A DNA stretch of 64,000 nt from Polytrichum commune (Eukaryota > Streptophyta > Polytrichopsida > Polytrichales > Polytrichaceae), in contig OX485807.1 in NCBI GenBank assembly GCA_950295325.1, positions 31,653,666-31,717,665 on the forward strand, in the 5' to 3' direction. The notes under the pieces are model-generated. The model was not told where the DNA came from. It did no database searches and saw only the letters and a list, made by a program, of their open reading frames with translations. How positions within the stretch are numbered: the first letter of the stretch is position 1; each line of letters starts with the position of its first letter. Below, one piece after another: positions 22,001 through 32,544 of this stretch. The position numbers and the translations under genes were made by a program.

Positions 22001-24692
22001 GCTTCAAGGAATCTTCCATATATACATGTGTGTGTTGCAATCACAAATTCTCTAGTTTTTTCTAGACTTGTTTCGGCCTAGCTGCCGATACAAGGACACT
22101 CACTGTCAGCTTCAAATTGTTGCAGTTGGTAGTATTTTGAGCCAACAACAGCTTGGAGCTGAAATATACTTCTTCGTCATGATAAATTACAAAGGTAAAG
22201 CACATGTCAACCATATGATGTACATCTAGAGAAATATGCAAGGACTTTCTTTTTGTGGATAATTACATGTTTGGTTTATCATTGACTTCGCTATTGAAGT
22301 CTTAGAAAAAATGGTCTGCGTTCAAGAGTTACCACATTAGATAACAAAGTACTCGTCCTCGGGAGACCCTACAAAGGTGGTTTGACTATCTTCAATCAAT
22401 ACTCTTCCAAACTCTCTTCGCACCTCCACTTAATATATTGTTGACATCTCTACATCTGAAACCTACCCATATTCTTTCATTACATCTCATGTGGATGAGC
22501 AAGAGTTGCAATGAGATAACTGGCTTGTCCTAGGCATCAGCACAATACAACAAACCCCCACAGAAATCTATCTGAACAATACTGGCACCTTGGAGTGCAC
22601 AACATGGCCTTTAAAGATGGGATATCCCAAAAAGTTGCCAAGCATATAATATCCAAGTAAAGAGGGATGCCATATTACCGGTACAGTCATGAGAACCAGT
22701 ACTCCATGCCGTTCTTGCCACTCAGAAAGGTCTTGGCGCACCTGTTCACTACCCTCAGGAGTGTACTCTGTCTTCTTCCCTGAGCAGAGAACAAAAATTA
22801 TCAGTATCTCAACACTCGATCACCAAAACAGTACATAAGCTGAATTCCTAGCACTCCTGGATGAGTGCCACAGTAAAGGCTTCTTGGAGTATCTGGGAAG
22901 AATCATGGAGAGGGATCCACACAAGTCACATGTTCCTTATCAAAGGCTACATTCCACCCCTGGAAACCATACTGTCAATCACCTAAATTAACAAAGTCCA
23001 CATTATTTTATTTTAGTACAAAGCAAAGCCTGCTGTCAATTTTGACCCTTACATTCCTACAGTCCATTGCATATAAAGGATAAGATGTTAATTGTCCTCC
23101 ACAGTCCTAAGCTTAAGTGTTAATTTTTTCAAATGGACTTTACATGATGGAAACAATTTGAAAGATTGGATGTAGTACATTTATACAGGAAGAGGCCAAA
23201 GGATAGAATCAATAAAGTCCTCAATACTAAAGGCAACTGCGGGTGCATTTGCCCTCCAATCTCCAGAAAATTGAGAACTAAAAGGATTGCTCCTTGTATC
23301 TTTTTTGATGAAGGAAAGTCAGTTAAATCCATCATTTACTGCATCCCATTGGATGTGAAAGATAGCCTCTCTTTGCAAGAAGTTTCTGCATAGGGCTGCA
23401 CTGATACCAAATGGAATACACTAACCAGTATAGTATCACCTTTCATCTTAGCCCTATTTTAGGGCTGCATTTCAATATGATGAAACCCCTTAATTATGCA
23501 GATGCCTTGATTTTGTTAGTTGAAGTCAATGCCACCTTACACCTCTAAGAATGAAATCCCCACCAGTCTGAATAGAAACCATTTAACAAACAGAAAGGAA
23601 GGATGTTGATGTACATTTGCAAGAACTAAGTTGAGGTTTCTTTTTGAGAGGAAAGGTCGATTAAACCCATTGTTTCCTGCATCGCATTGGATGTGAAGGA
23701 TAATCTCTCTTTGCAAGAAGGTTCTGCATAGGCTTTACTGAATCCGATTGGGACACTAACTGGTATTAGTAGCACCATTGATCTTCACCCTATTTTGGGG
23801 CTTCAAATCAATATGATGAAACCCCTAAATCATGCAGGTGCATTGATCTTGTTAGTTGAGAGTCGATGTCACCTTACGTCTCTAAAGTCTGGCCATACCA
23901 TGTGTTAGCAGTCCATAATGTTAAGTCCCTAATAACACCAATTGGAAATGCCACGTTGACATCATCATTGGTAGCACTTATGCCATTAGTATCATAACAC
24001 ATCTATGTCCACATCTTAATTGTTCCCTCTTTGAACATATAAAAGACCACCACTTTATTTTGGGCTAAAACTTGAGAACTTAACAATATGAGCTGATGAT
24101 AAATTAGCAATAAGTGATATCTTACCACTTTGCTTGACACGAAGTGTCACATCACATACCACATAAGATTCAATGGTAACTCCAATATTAGGTGTGGATG
24201 CGTTGTATGTTTGATATTTTCTAACGTTGTTTTAAAATTGACTCAATCACGCCAACACAACGGTGAGGGAAGAAGGGTTCAGCCTTGTGAGCAGAGAATG
24301 AAGAGAAAGCATACAGAAGGATTGGTGAGCTCACAATTGGATTCCTCTAAAGGGAAATCACGGAACGTCCGAATGGTGAGCCCTTTCACAAACTCCCGAA
24401 GCTCAGGCGTGATGCCGTACTCTTCAAGCTCCTCCTCCGAAGGCATGAGGGGGGCTGCATTGGGGATGACGCCACGTGCGACCATTCCCGGTGACAGCTC
24501 ATTCGCCAGCGTCTTGATTTGGTCAGCCTTTTTGGATGCCTCTACAACAAAGTCGTGGGACAATTCGCGAGATCTCTTGGCAGTCTCCTGTGCAAGATCC
24601 TGCGACAATTTGGCTGCCTCCATGGCAATCTCTTGCGACTTCTTGGCTGTCTCTTGCGCGAACAGCTTCGCCTTCTGGATAAACATCTCCAT
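19095..24692 (-). CDS. BSD-domain protein, 349 aa, six exons, intact
   Basis: Exons (minus): 24692-24335, 22779-22679, 21435-21338, 21072-20840, 20460-20408 and 19301-19095; all GT-AG, phases close, stop TGA at 19095. The N-terminus (residues 1-65) is a charged, alanine-rich amphipathic helix built of AKxxxQE-like repeats. Residues about 84-115 (PSEEELEEYGITPELREFVKGL) and 135-187 carry the BSD pattern: DLSEWQERH, the YVLCPRRM stretch and the hallmark FW at 172-173 followed by Y176. The C-terminal third is acidic and low-complexity (DDDADLDAYL, DDDFDKDFDKL). BSD domains were named from BTF2-like, synapse-associated and DOS2-like proteins. Plants have several small uncharacterised members with this N-helix/BSD/acidic-tail layout. 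The molecular role is unknown. The start was chosen at the ATG opening the helical repeat; a second ATG follows two codons later. Intron 1 is 1.55 kb and hosts repeats. Confidence 0.88.
23105..23250 (+). repeat. Intron-1 copy of an inverted repeat shared with the BSD 5' region
   Basis: This stretch (TAAGTGTTAATTTTTTCAAA ... AGAATCAATAAAGTC...) matches the reverse complement of about 24815-24962, by eye at roughly 80-85%. The two copies face each other across exon 1 and part of intron 1 of the BSD gene. Confidence 0.7.
23300..23890 (+). repeat. Direct duplication of ~245 bp in BSD intron 1
   Basis: The blocks 23300-23552 and 23644-23887 share CATTGGATGTGAA, CTCTCTTTGCAAGAAG, TTCTGCATAGG, CAATATGATGAAACCCC and the TTGTTAGTTGA segment in the same order. 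They are diverged direct copies about 345 bp apart. Confidence 0.75.
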
Positions 24693-25810
24693 TGCGACCA
24701 GCAGCCCTCGCGCTACTACGCTTCTTCTTGCCCACCCGCTTCACTGCTTCCGATTTGAGAGCCTCCCGGTCACATGCGCCACTTGTGAATGCGGCTACGC
24801 TGGCAATTGATCTGGCACGAAACAAGGCAGAACACAGGTTGCCATTGATGTTCAAGACTTTATTGATTCTGTCCTTTTGGCTTCTACCTGTATAAATGTA
24901 CTACATCCAATCTTTTAAATTGTCTTTATCATGTAAGGTCCAATTTGAAGAAATTAACACTTAGCTTGTTGATCCTAAACCTCCAAGAACTTACGATCCT
25001 TTATACCACCTGGCTCGTACTGTTGCAAGATTCCTCCTACTCTACAATTAATCTAATGTACAGTAATTCGAAAATTATTAAAAACAAAAAAACCCGTTGA
25101 TCAAACCTTAGGGCAAAGGAACAGGAACCCGGTCCAGAGCGCCACCAAGTCGAGGATTCGCACTTCCTATGAAAGTCGGTGTGGAAAATTGCGTGCGCTG
25201 ATAGTGTAGCCTCTCGCAACGCATACAGATGAAACCTAAGGCTCCTGTTCGGACAGATCTACCGCAATGCCACGGAAATTGAGACAAGCAGCAAACTCCA
25301 ACAGGTCCAAAGCGCTCCAAACCTCCACCAGGAACAAAATATCCTTCCTCTGCCACACCGAGACGCAAACTCGCAAGGAGAGGGAGGCTGGCTACAGAGG
25401 AGCAGGCTGGCAAACGAGGGGGTGAAAACCGAGCGTGAAATGGTGCAGCATTTATGAAAGGGGGCGCGAAGTGGCTCAAAAGAAGCGCAGGGACGCAGCG
25501 GATGCGGGTGTGGGATGTGAGGTGAGTGCGCGACAAGGGGCTGATGAGATGAGGTGCAGGAGATGGAAGATGGCGTCGAGGAGATTGCGCCGGAAGGGAG
25601 ATCGGAGACGAGAAAGAAAGAGACAGGGAGCGAGAGAGAGAGAGAGGCAGAGGGGAGCAACTCCACGAAGAGTTCCACATGCACACACAGCATGATTGCG
25701 AGAGAGCCCGGACGTGGTCATTGGAATCCTGGGTATCTCCGGTTATCGAGGCCATCGGATACCCGATGAATGACAGCCTCTATACCCGGAGATACCCAGG
25801 ATTCCACGTA
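24693..25810 (-). promoter_or_regulatory. Putative leader/promoter of the BSD gene with a GC-rich block
   Basis: Immediately upstream of the BSD start. 24815-24962 is an inverted copy of an intron-1 repeat. 25130-25700 is clearly more GC-rich than its surroundings and includes a GA run at 25631-25646. Overlapping long frames on both strands here look like by-products of base composition. No TATA element could be assigned with confidence. Confidence 0.35.
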
Positions 25811-25870
25811 TATGTATTCTAGTTGAATACTAACCCCATTAGGTTTTTTGAGTGCTTAGTTCTGCGTTTT
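25663..25870 (+). repeat. Dispersed repeat copy A with a ~30-bp palindrome
   Basis: GAGTTCCACATGC ... ACAGCATGA ... GAGCCCGG ... GGGTATC recurs, diverged, at 27036-27235. In this copy GGAATCCTGGGTATCTCCGG (starting about 25720) is repeated in inverted form at about 25775-25805, around a core CATCGGATACCCGATG. Confidence 0.7.
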
Positions 25871-28800
25871 ATGAGTATTTGCATGTTGGCTGCACAATGC
25901 ACAAATGAAGAATGTCTTTTTTTTTAATTTATTAATCCGATATTTAGTTTGACAATAGATAAGAGCTATCCTTACATGGATGGTTACCCTAGACAAAGAC
26001 GCGGAAAAAAAAAATTCAAGTAGCCACCGAGTGCTATTCCAATGTCATGTCAAAGTGCCATATTGGGACATGCCACCACCATGGCACTAAACTCCGAATG
26101 CTCCTATTTGCGAAGTGGAAGCTTGATCGTTTCAAAAATAAATAAAAATCGGAGTTAAGTCACAAGGGAGTCGCCAATATGGTAGATGTATGGGCAATTG
26201 GGATAGATTATGTACATGGCACTTAATGTGGAATTAGCAGTGACCCACCAAGCCATGTTACGTTTTTTTTTTTTTTCCTTTTTCAAATTTTTACTCTTAA
26301 GGGGGGGATCACCTTATTATCTTTTTGTAGTCTAGCCTTATGAAGCCCCTAAAATTTTAATATTTTTATTATAATTGATATGCCTAGTACCTAATGTGTT
26401 ATCCACTAGGTGCCATATATATATAGTTTCATCTTATTGGCTTTGGACCATAATATTACTTAACTAATTAATTGTGTTCATGGGCCCAATAATAGATTCA
26501 AGAATAAAGACTTTGGATGCCAAAATCCCACTACTTTCAACTAAATCTAAAGTCATGGCAGTTGAACACAACTCACCAACTAAGTGATGTTATGACATGG
26601 CAAGTTTCATATCTACCTTAAGAAGTTTAAGTTAATGCCTTCGATAAACACTTTTAGCTTTGCACCCACTTATCCTAAGATGCGAAACACACAAAGTAGT
26701 GTGAAACGGTTCCCATTCCAAGTTGTGCCCATAGCCATTTGCCTCATAATTTTTAGAGCTCATATGAAGATCCTATTCATTATCAAGGTTTAAAAAATGA
26801 TGAGCTCATTAAATGGTCATATAACCCCCCCCCCCCTCCTCCAAATTATGTTGACTATTGAACCTACAATAATCAACGAATCTTTTGAACACATGATCCA
26901 AATTCTTCTAAACACACCTCTATTTTTATATTTGTTCTTAGATCCACACTTAATCACACACCACCAAAACATAGTTGTCTAATCAACCAATCAAGAAATA
27001 GAGTTTACCATGGAAGGTCCGCATACCTTATACTATTCTTCCACAAAGAGTTCCACGCGCCCCACAGCATGACAGAGAGGCCCGGAAGGGGTCACCAGGT
27101 CCCGGGTATCAACAGGGTATCAGACCTATGGGCTACCCAGTAACAGTACATCCGCTTTCGAAATGGCCTGTATTATATAGTTAAATGCTAATCCCATTTT
27201 TGGTACTTGTACGCCTAGTCATGTTTTAAAACCAACCCACTAGGTACCTTATATATTTTATTTTAGTTTTTAGTTTTTTTAGTAGCTTTGACCATGACAA
27301 GTTCGTTAAGAAGATCTGGATTCGTTCTCTTTCTTTCTTAATCCCGAAAGGGCATGGGGGAATGTTGTATGGCCTATGGACACCATTTCTATGGGTGCTC
27401 ATTGTATAAGGGCCACTTCACACACGAGCCAAGAGCCGTGACCATGAAATTGTGAAAGCCCAAAAGAAAGTGTCCAAAGGCCATCCCAACACACCTCCAA
27501 AATTATGTAGTGTGGTCATGGATCCTCAAGTGTAGTGTGGAGTCATATGTGACCGGGCCCTCAACCAAATGCTATTTCAATGAATTTTTATTCATGCGGG
27601 TCCTCTCGCATGATAAAAGTGGAATAAATCAAGGGTTGTGAGCATTCGGAATGCCATGCTCTCCCGTTTTGTGTTATGCCTACCTTCAAGAGGTGGTTTT
27701 TGTGTATTTCAAGCATGGTTTTTTTTTGGGGGGGGGGGGGACTGCATGGAAGGTTTTGAAATAGGTTCAACTTTTTAAATGGCCAGCCTTAAGAGCATTG
27801 AATGTATATTTTAACAACATCTAGCTCTAGAAATTCCTCCTTGAATCCTCAAAAACCTACTTGTTCATAAAATGCCACTTGTCACATATGAAGGTCATCA
27901 AAAAAGAAAGGATTTTTTTAAAAGTAAAGGAGATGAAACCATGGGTTTAGTCCCAAACTTTGAGTTTATGAGAATTAACACAAAGCCACCTAAGTTTGTT
28001 TAATGCTTCAAAAACCATACAGAAAGAGTGGTGTCGGGCTATTAGAAATCAACTTCCTAGCTTGCCCTACTAGATGGGTGGATCAAACTAGCCTTGCATA
28101 GGCCAATTCAAGATTTAAGATAGTGGGTCCCATGCACATACCCTATTTTAAATCCTGAAATTCTCTAAAAGTTTGAGAGGTGGAAAGAGGAGGTCCCAAA
28201 AATTTCACCCAACTTTCACAATAAGGTCCGATGTACAATGAGCTAACAAGCTCCTAATTGAAAGTTTGCTATTTTTACAACCCATAGAAGGGTGACACGT
28301 GTGCGATATCGAGCATAGCGTTCATCATGTCACAAGTGTTGATTGTCGCAGTCTATATTTGTTATGTTTACAATATCCAATGAAGACACAACATATCAAC
28401 AAGATTTGAGATGGTGAGCACTACAAAAATCTAGTATACAAGACATGAGTTGGTCGTTGTGATCAATGTGCACATGTCTATTGTGTTCAATAAAACTGTG
28501 CAATAAGTTGCCATGGTTGCCATGAAATTTGAGGATCCTTGACCTTCTCAATGAGGCTTAACTGCGATAAATGATGAGGAGCGACAACTTGTTTACGTGA
28601 TTCTAGAAACTATAAGCTTTTTAAAGTAAGTGGCCTAATTGTGGGCACCATCAAGTTCCAACTCCATAGACAATCATGTCCATTGGATCAAATTGGGTAT
28701 TCCCTCATCCGGTTAGCAATTGCGAATCGCACAAATTATCATTTCAAGTTTAAAATCTAGAGTTGAGGTGCAAAAGTTACAAGACTTGTCTTTAAACAAT

Positions 28801-29849
28801 CACATATGCTCTCCCAATTGTCTTAACACTTCAACCTACAATTTTGTCTATATTTTGAGTACATAGACCAATCTCATCGTAACATGTGCTTTTGAAAGGT
28901 TTGCTCTTAAGTACAAGTTGTGCCATATACGACTCAAATATTGGTGTCCAATTAAAAATAAATAAATAAGTCACCGGATAAGGCCTATATACATAGTATT
29001 GGCAAACACACTCCTACACAAATACAACAACACAAGATAGTTTGACATGTTTTGCCAAGAGTAACAACAACATGTATGTAACTTATTGGTTGTGTTGATG
29101 AAAAAATGTGCATTTTGTGGTAACTCATGAGCATGCAAATTTCACATAAACATTCACAACACCTACCAATGAGGAGGGTGAAAATGATGATTCGTATCTA
29201 GAGCATAGAGTTTGCTACTTTTATGCACATAAACATCTAAATTGGGGCCAAAGACCCCAAATTAGTTTAATGAGCTTAGGTTAGAATAAATCAATAATAA
29301 TCCTATAAGAAACATATTTTTACAGCACCCGATGATGGGTGTTGGGATTCAAATTCCACAACTATCTCACAACATTTAAATTTTAACCAAGCTTAGCTAG
29401 CGCTTGAGAGAGAGAGAGAGAGAGAGAGAACTAGCCTAAGGGTTGGCATGAATAATGGGCGCTTCTTTGTTTACGGGTACATGTGCTTGTGATGTTGGAA
29501 AGTAAATCAATATTTAGATATGTGTAGATGAATATCGTGATTACATTGGAATGCTTACATTATTTAATGCACATGTGATTATTGATTGCCATGAGTGGGA
29601 TGGGGGATGGGGCCTATGATTTCATTATGTGGCATTCTCATACATACTACATGGACATGTGCAATTAAGTTGCCCCACGCTAATTTTATTAGCATTCCAC
29701 ACTATTTCTACCACGATAACAAAATACACAAAACGTTTTTTTTTTCATACTGTCACGATTGATGCAAATTTGTTTGTGTTCTAGTTTCGACCCAAGGTAA
29801 TCAATCTGCATGGGTAAAGAGGCAACCCATTCGCAAAGGAAACCTAATA
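25871..29849. other. Gene-poor repeat DNA
   Basis: No supported exons over about 4 kb. It contains homopolymer tracts (T run near 26265, C run 26826-26838, G run near 27729), a (GA)n tract at 29405-29429, dispersed-repeat copy B at 27036-27235, and members of the CATAGCCATTTGC repeat family at 26735-26870 and about 28920-28955. Confidence 0.45.
27036..27235 (+). repeat. Dispersed repeat copy B (relative of 25663-25870)
   Basis: Shares with copy A the ordered words AAGAGTTCCACRYGC, CACAGCATGA, GGCCCGG/GAGCCCGG, CCGGGTATC and GCTAATCCCATT/ACTAACCCCATT. It lacks the long palindrome. Confidence 0.6.
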
Positions 29850-30908
29850 CACCCTAACCTTGATAATATCACACTTGTTAATAGAACACCTTGATATTGT
29901 CACCTAAAAGTTTGAAACCGATTTCCATAGTGTAAAACTCCCTCGTTATTATCACTATCACCCTTGATAATGTCACATTTTTTTTTCAAAATTTGTAGTG
30001 TAAGTGTGATAATAACAAGTAACATGGATGAAAAAAGGCCGGATGGACAACAAATTCTATGGATGACGTCGGCATGTTCACCTGCTTCTGCTTGAATCTT
30101 GGGTTCTTGAATCTTGAATCTCATGTGCCGAAGAAGCAACGGTTTCTCTCGCAAATCAACTTCTCGCAGCTCCGCCTGCATCGTATGCTCTCTCCTCTCG
30201 CCGCTCCACACACTGCTCTGCCCCTCATCTTCTTGCCGCTCTCCTCAACAAACTACTGCATCCACAAGGTTGTTGAAGGCAAGCCTGTAGAAAAGCTTTG
30301 TCCTTTGGAGTACATAAACATGGAAGGTGAAGATGATTTTGAGGTGGAATTTTCTACTGAGGAGCTTGTGCAATTAGTGCAAGATGGCGAACAGGTTCTT
30401 GATTCCATGGAAGTGGACCCATTGATTGTTGATAGCAGTGATGATGAGTCTAAAGTAGTGAAGCTAAGCGATGCACAAAAATATGCTAAAGATGTTTTGA
30501 ATTTTATGGCCAGCCAAGGTTCTCAGATTTTCAGCACTCATGAGTTGTTAGAAATGGAAAAAATCCATGACAAACTCATTAGAATTGGTGTTGCACATTT
30601 AACATCAACAAAACAATGTGACATTAGAAGCTTCTTTGTCTCTAGTGAGAGGTCTTTACCTGATCTCAATGACACATTATGATGTGCTCTTGTTGTTATT
30701 CACAATTTTGAATTAGATTTTACATTCAAAAACATTGAAGTCTCGTATTTGTTATTATTTTTTAAATTTTAATTAAATTTTGATTTTCTACATATTTTTT
30801 GATAATATCACATTATGCACAAAATGTGACATTATCAAGTATGTCACACCTTGTTTATATCACACTTTTTGGTGAAACGGAGGGTGTGACATTATCAAGG
30901 TTAGGGTG
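29850..30908 (+). mobile_element. Pogo-like element, copy 2, 1,059 bp
   Basis: Same length as the copy at 15486-16544 and nearly identical to it. I noticed only two substitutions, near 30768 and 30775. TA flanks both ends (29848-29849 and 30909-30910). The close match implies recent mobilisation by a transposase encoded elsewhere. Its right TA also serves as the left TA of the next element. Confidence 0.8.
30059..30682 (+). CDS. Residual pogo-like transposase C-terminal ORF (copy 2)
   Basis: Its translation is identical to the ORF in copy 1: acidic patch, helical segment and KQCDIRSFF near the end, followed by SSERSLPDLNDTL. The likely functional start is the internal ATG at 30320. It lacks a DDE core. 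Confidence 0.5.
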   Translation: MDDVGMFTCFCLNLGFLNLESHVPKKQRFLSQINFSQLRLHRMLSPLAAPHTALPLIFLPLSSTNYCIHKVVEGKPVEKLCPLEYINMEGEDDFEVEFSTEELVQLVQDGEQVLDSMEVDPLIVDSSDDESKVVKLSDAQKYAKDVLNFMASQGSQIFSTHELLEMEKIHDKLIRIGVAHLTSTKQCDIRSFFVSSERSLPDLNDTL

Positions 30909-31548
30909 TACAGTCTAACCTTGATAATGTCACCCTTGTTAATGGGACACCTTGATACTGTCACCTAAAAGTTTGAAACCGATTTTCTTAGTGTAAAACT
31001 CCCTCGTTATTATCCCTATCACCCTTGTTAATGTCACTATTTTTTTCCAAAATCCGTAGTGTAAATGTGATAATATCAAATATGGATGGATTGTATGTGA
31101 TGGTTGGATGGACATATTGTAGTAGCCAAAAGGGTCATGAGCCACCCCTGTGATAAATGCAATGTTATTCAAAGGGTCATGAGCCGCCTCTGTGCACCAA
31201 CCCTGAACGGTGCTGTCTATACACGGCACTCAAAGGTGTTGTCTTTGACAGCACTGCCAAGACTTCTTGGCCTCTATGCACCCCACCTTCCGTCACATGT
31301 GTTCACCTATGTGTCTTTGAGGGTTTCAGCTTGTGTGAAGTAATTTAGGATGTTAAGTTCTACGGTTTAGCTGAGCTGGTACAGAGTAGTGTCGACTTAA
31401 GCTACATTAGTTCAATTGGTTTGCAATGTAGAAATCTCAAGATATGTGGCACAGTCTTCACTGTTTCTATAGTCAATAGTCGCATAGGAGAATCTAGTAA
31501 GATCATAAGTGTTAGCCGCTCATCCTAAGTGGGCATTCAATTAGGAAC

Positions 31549-31695
31549 AATCTTCTAGATTAGTTAGTCAAGCTCATAAGTAGAAACAATCTTCTAGGTA
31601 GGTTAGTCAAGCTCATAAGTAGAAACAGTCTTCTAGGTAGGTTAGTCAAGCTCATAAGTAGAAACAGTCTCCTAGGTAGGTTAGTCAAGCTCATG
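31549..31695 (+). repeat. 39-bp tandem repeat, about 3.5 units
   Basis: GTTAGTCAAGCTCATAAGTA starts at 31563, 31602, 31641 and 31680 (the last truncated or altered), giving an exact 39-bp period. It lies inside the 1,632-bp pogo-like element. Confidence 0.9.
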
Positions 31696-31929
31696 GTCGA
31701 GCTCACTTGTATATAATGAACCATTGTTCATTTGGAATTTAAATGCACACTTTCTATCATAGGCTTGTGTTTCTTCATGCAGTGCAGGTGTTCTTCGTTG
31801 TGTTGTTGTTTTTGTTGTTGTTGCTACATTGGAAGCTAGTGATTGGCTGGTTTTTTGCTCTTGTAAGCCTTCGTTGGCATTGTTGCATAGCTTTGTGAAT
31901 TCGGTAGCGTATGAATTATTAAGGACAAG

Positions 31930-32304
31930 GTGCGAGATGTATGTCAAGTGGAATATTCTATTGAGGTGGAATATTCTACTGAGGAGCTTGTGCAATTAGT
32001 GCAAGATGGCGAACATGTACTTGATTCCATGGAAGAAGACCCATTGATTGTTGATAGCAATGATGATGAGTCTAAAGTAGTGAAGCTAAGCGATGCACAA
32101 AAATATGCTAAAGATGTTTTGAATTTTATGGCTAGCCAAGGTTCTCAGATTTTCAACACTCATGAGTTGTTAGGAATGGAAAACATCCATGACAAACTCA
32201 TTAGAATTGGTGTTGGACATTTAACATCACTAAAACAATGTGACATTAGAAGCTTCTTTGTCTCTAGTGAGAGGTCTTTACCTGATCTCAATGACACATT
32301 GTGA
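31930..32304 (+). CDS. Residual pogo-like transposase C-terminal ORF (third element)
   Basis: 124 codons. From about residue 12 (EVEYSTEELVQLVQDGEHV) it matches the C-terminal part of the ORFs in copies 1 and 2, with scattered substitutions (for example SSDDES becomes SNDDES). It ends in the same SERSLPDLNDTL. It has no catalytic core. The substitutions mark an older or separate subfamily. Confidence 0.45.
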   Translation: MRDVCQVEYSIEVEYSTEELVQLVQDGEHVLDSMEEDPLIVDSNDDESKVVKLSDAQKYAKDVLNFMASQGSQIFNTHELLGMENIHDKLIRIGVGHLTSLKQCDIRSFFVSSERSLPDLNDTL

Positions 32305-32544
32305 TGTGCTCATGTTGTTATTCACAATTTTGAATTATATTTTACATTCAAAAACATTGAAGTCTTGTGTTTTTTTTTTTTTTTTTACATTGTAATTTCA
32401 TTTTGATTTTCTACCTTTTTTTTTTTGATAATATCACATTATGCACAAATCTTCAAAATGTGACATTATCAAATATGTCACACCTTGTTTATATCACACT
32501 TTATGGTGAAACGGATGGTGTGATATTATCAAGGTTAGACTGTA

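Larger units (their letters stand above)
30911..32542 (+). mobile_element. Related pogo-like element, 1,632 bp, inserted directly against copy 2
   Basis: Ends CAGTCTAACCTTGATAAT and ATTATCAAGGTTAGACTG, with TA at 30909-30910 (shared with copy 2) and 32543-32544. The CAG start is the canonical pogo/Lemi1-type terminus, whereas copies 1 and 2 begin CACC. The subterminal words match copies 1 and 2. The interior differs: it has a 39-bp tandem array and a shorter version of the same C-terminal ORF. Confidence 0.75.

Noticed and set aside
25108-25755. 215-codon minus-strand ORF and overlapping frames on both strands
   Set aside because: All six frames are open in this GC-rich, GA/CT-repeat block; the translation is low-complexity (S, P, L-rich) with no domain. 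More likely the BSD promoter or leader.
27404-27560. Possible third Harbinger-like MITE (TAAGGGCC ... GGGCCCTCA)
   Set aside because: The terminal match is short and interrupted and the flanking trinucleotides differ (TAA versus TCA).
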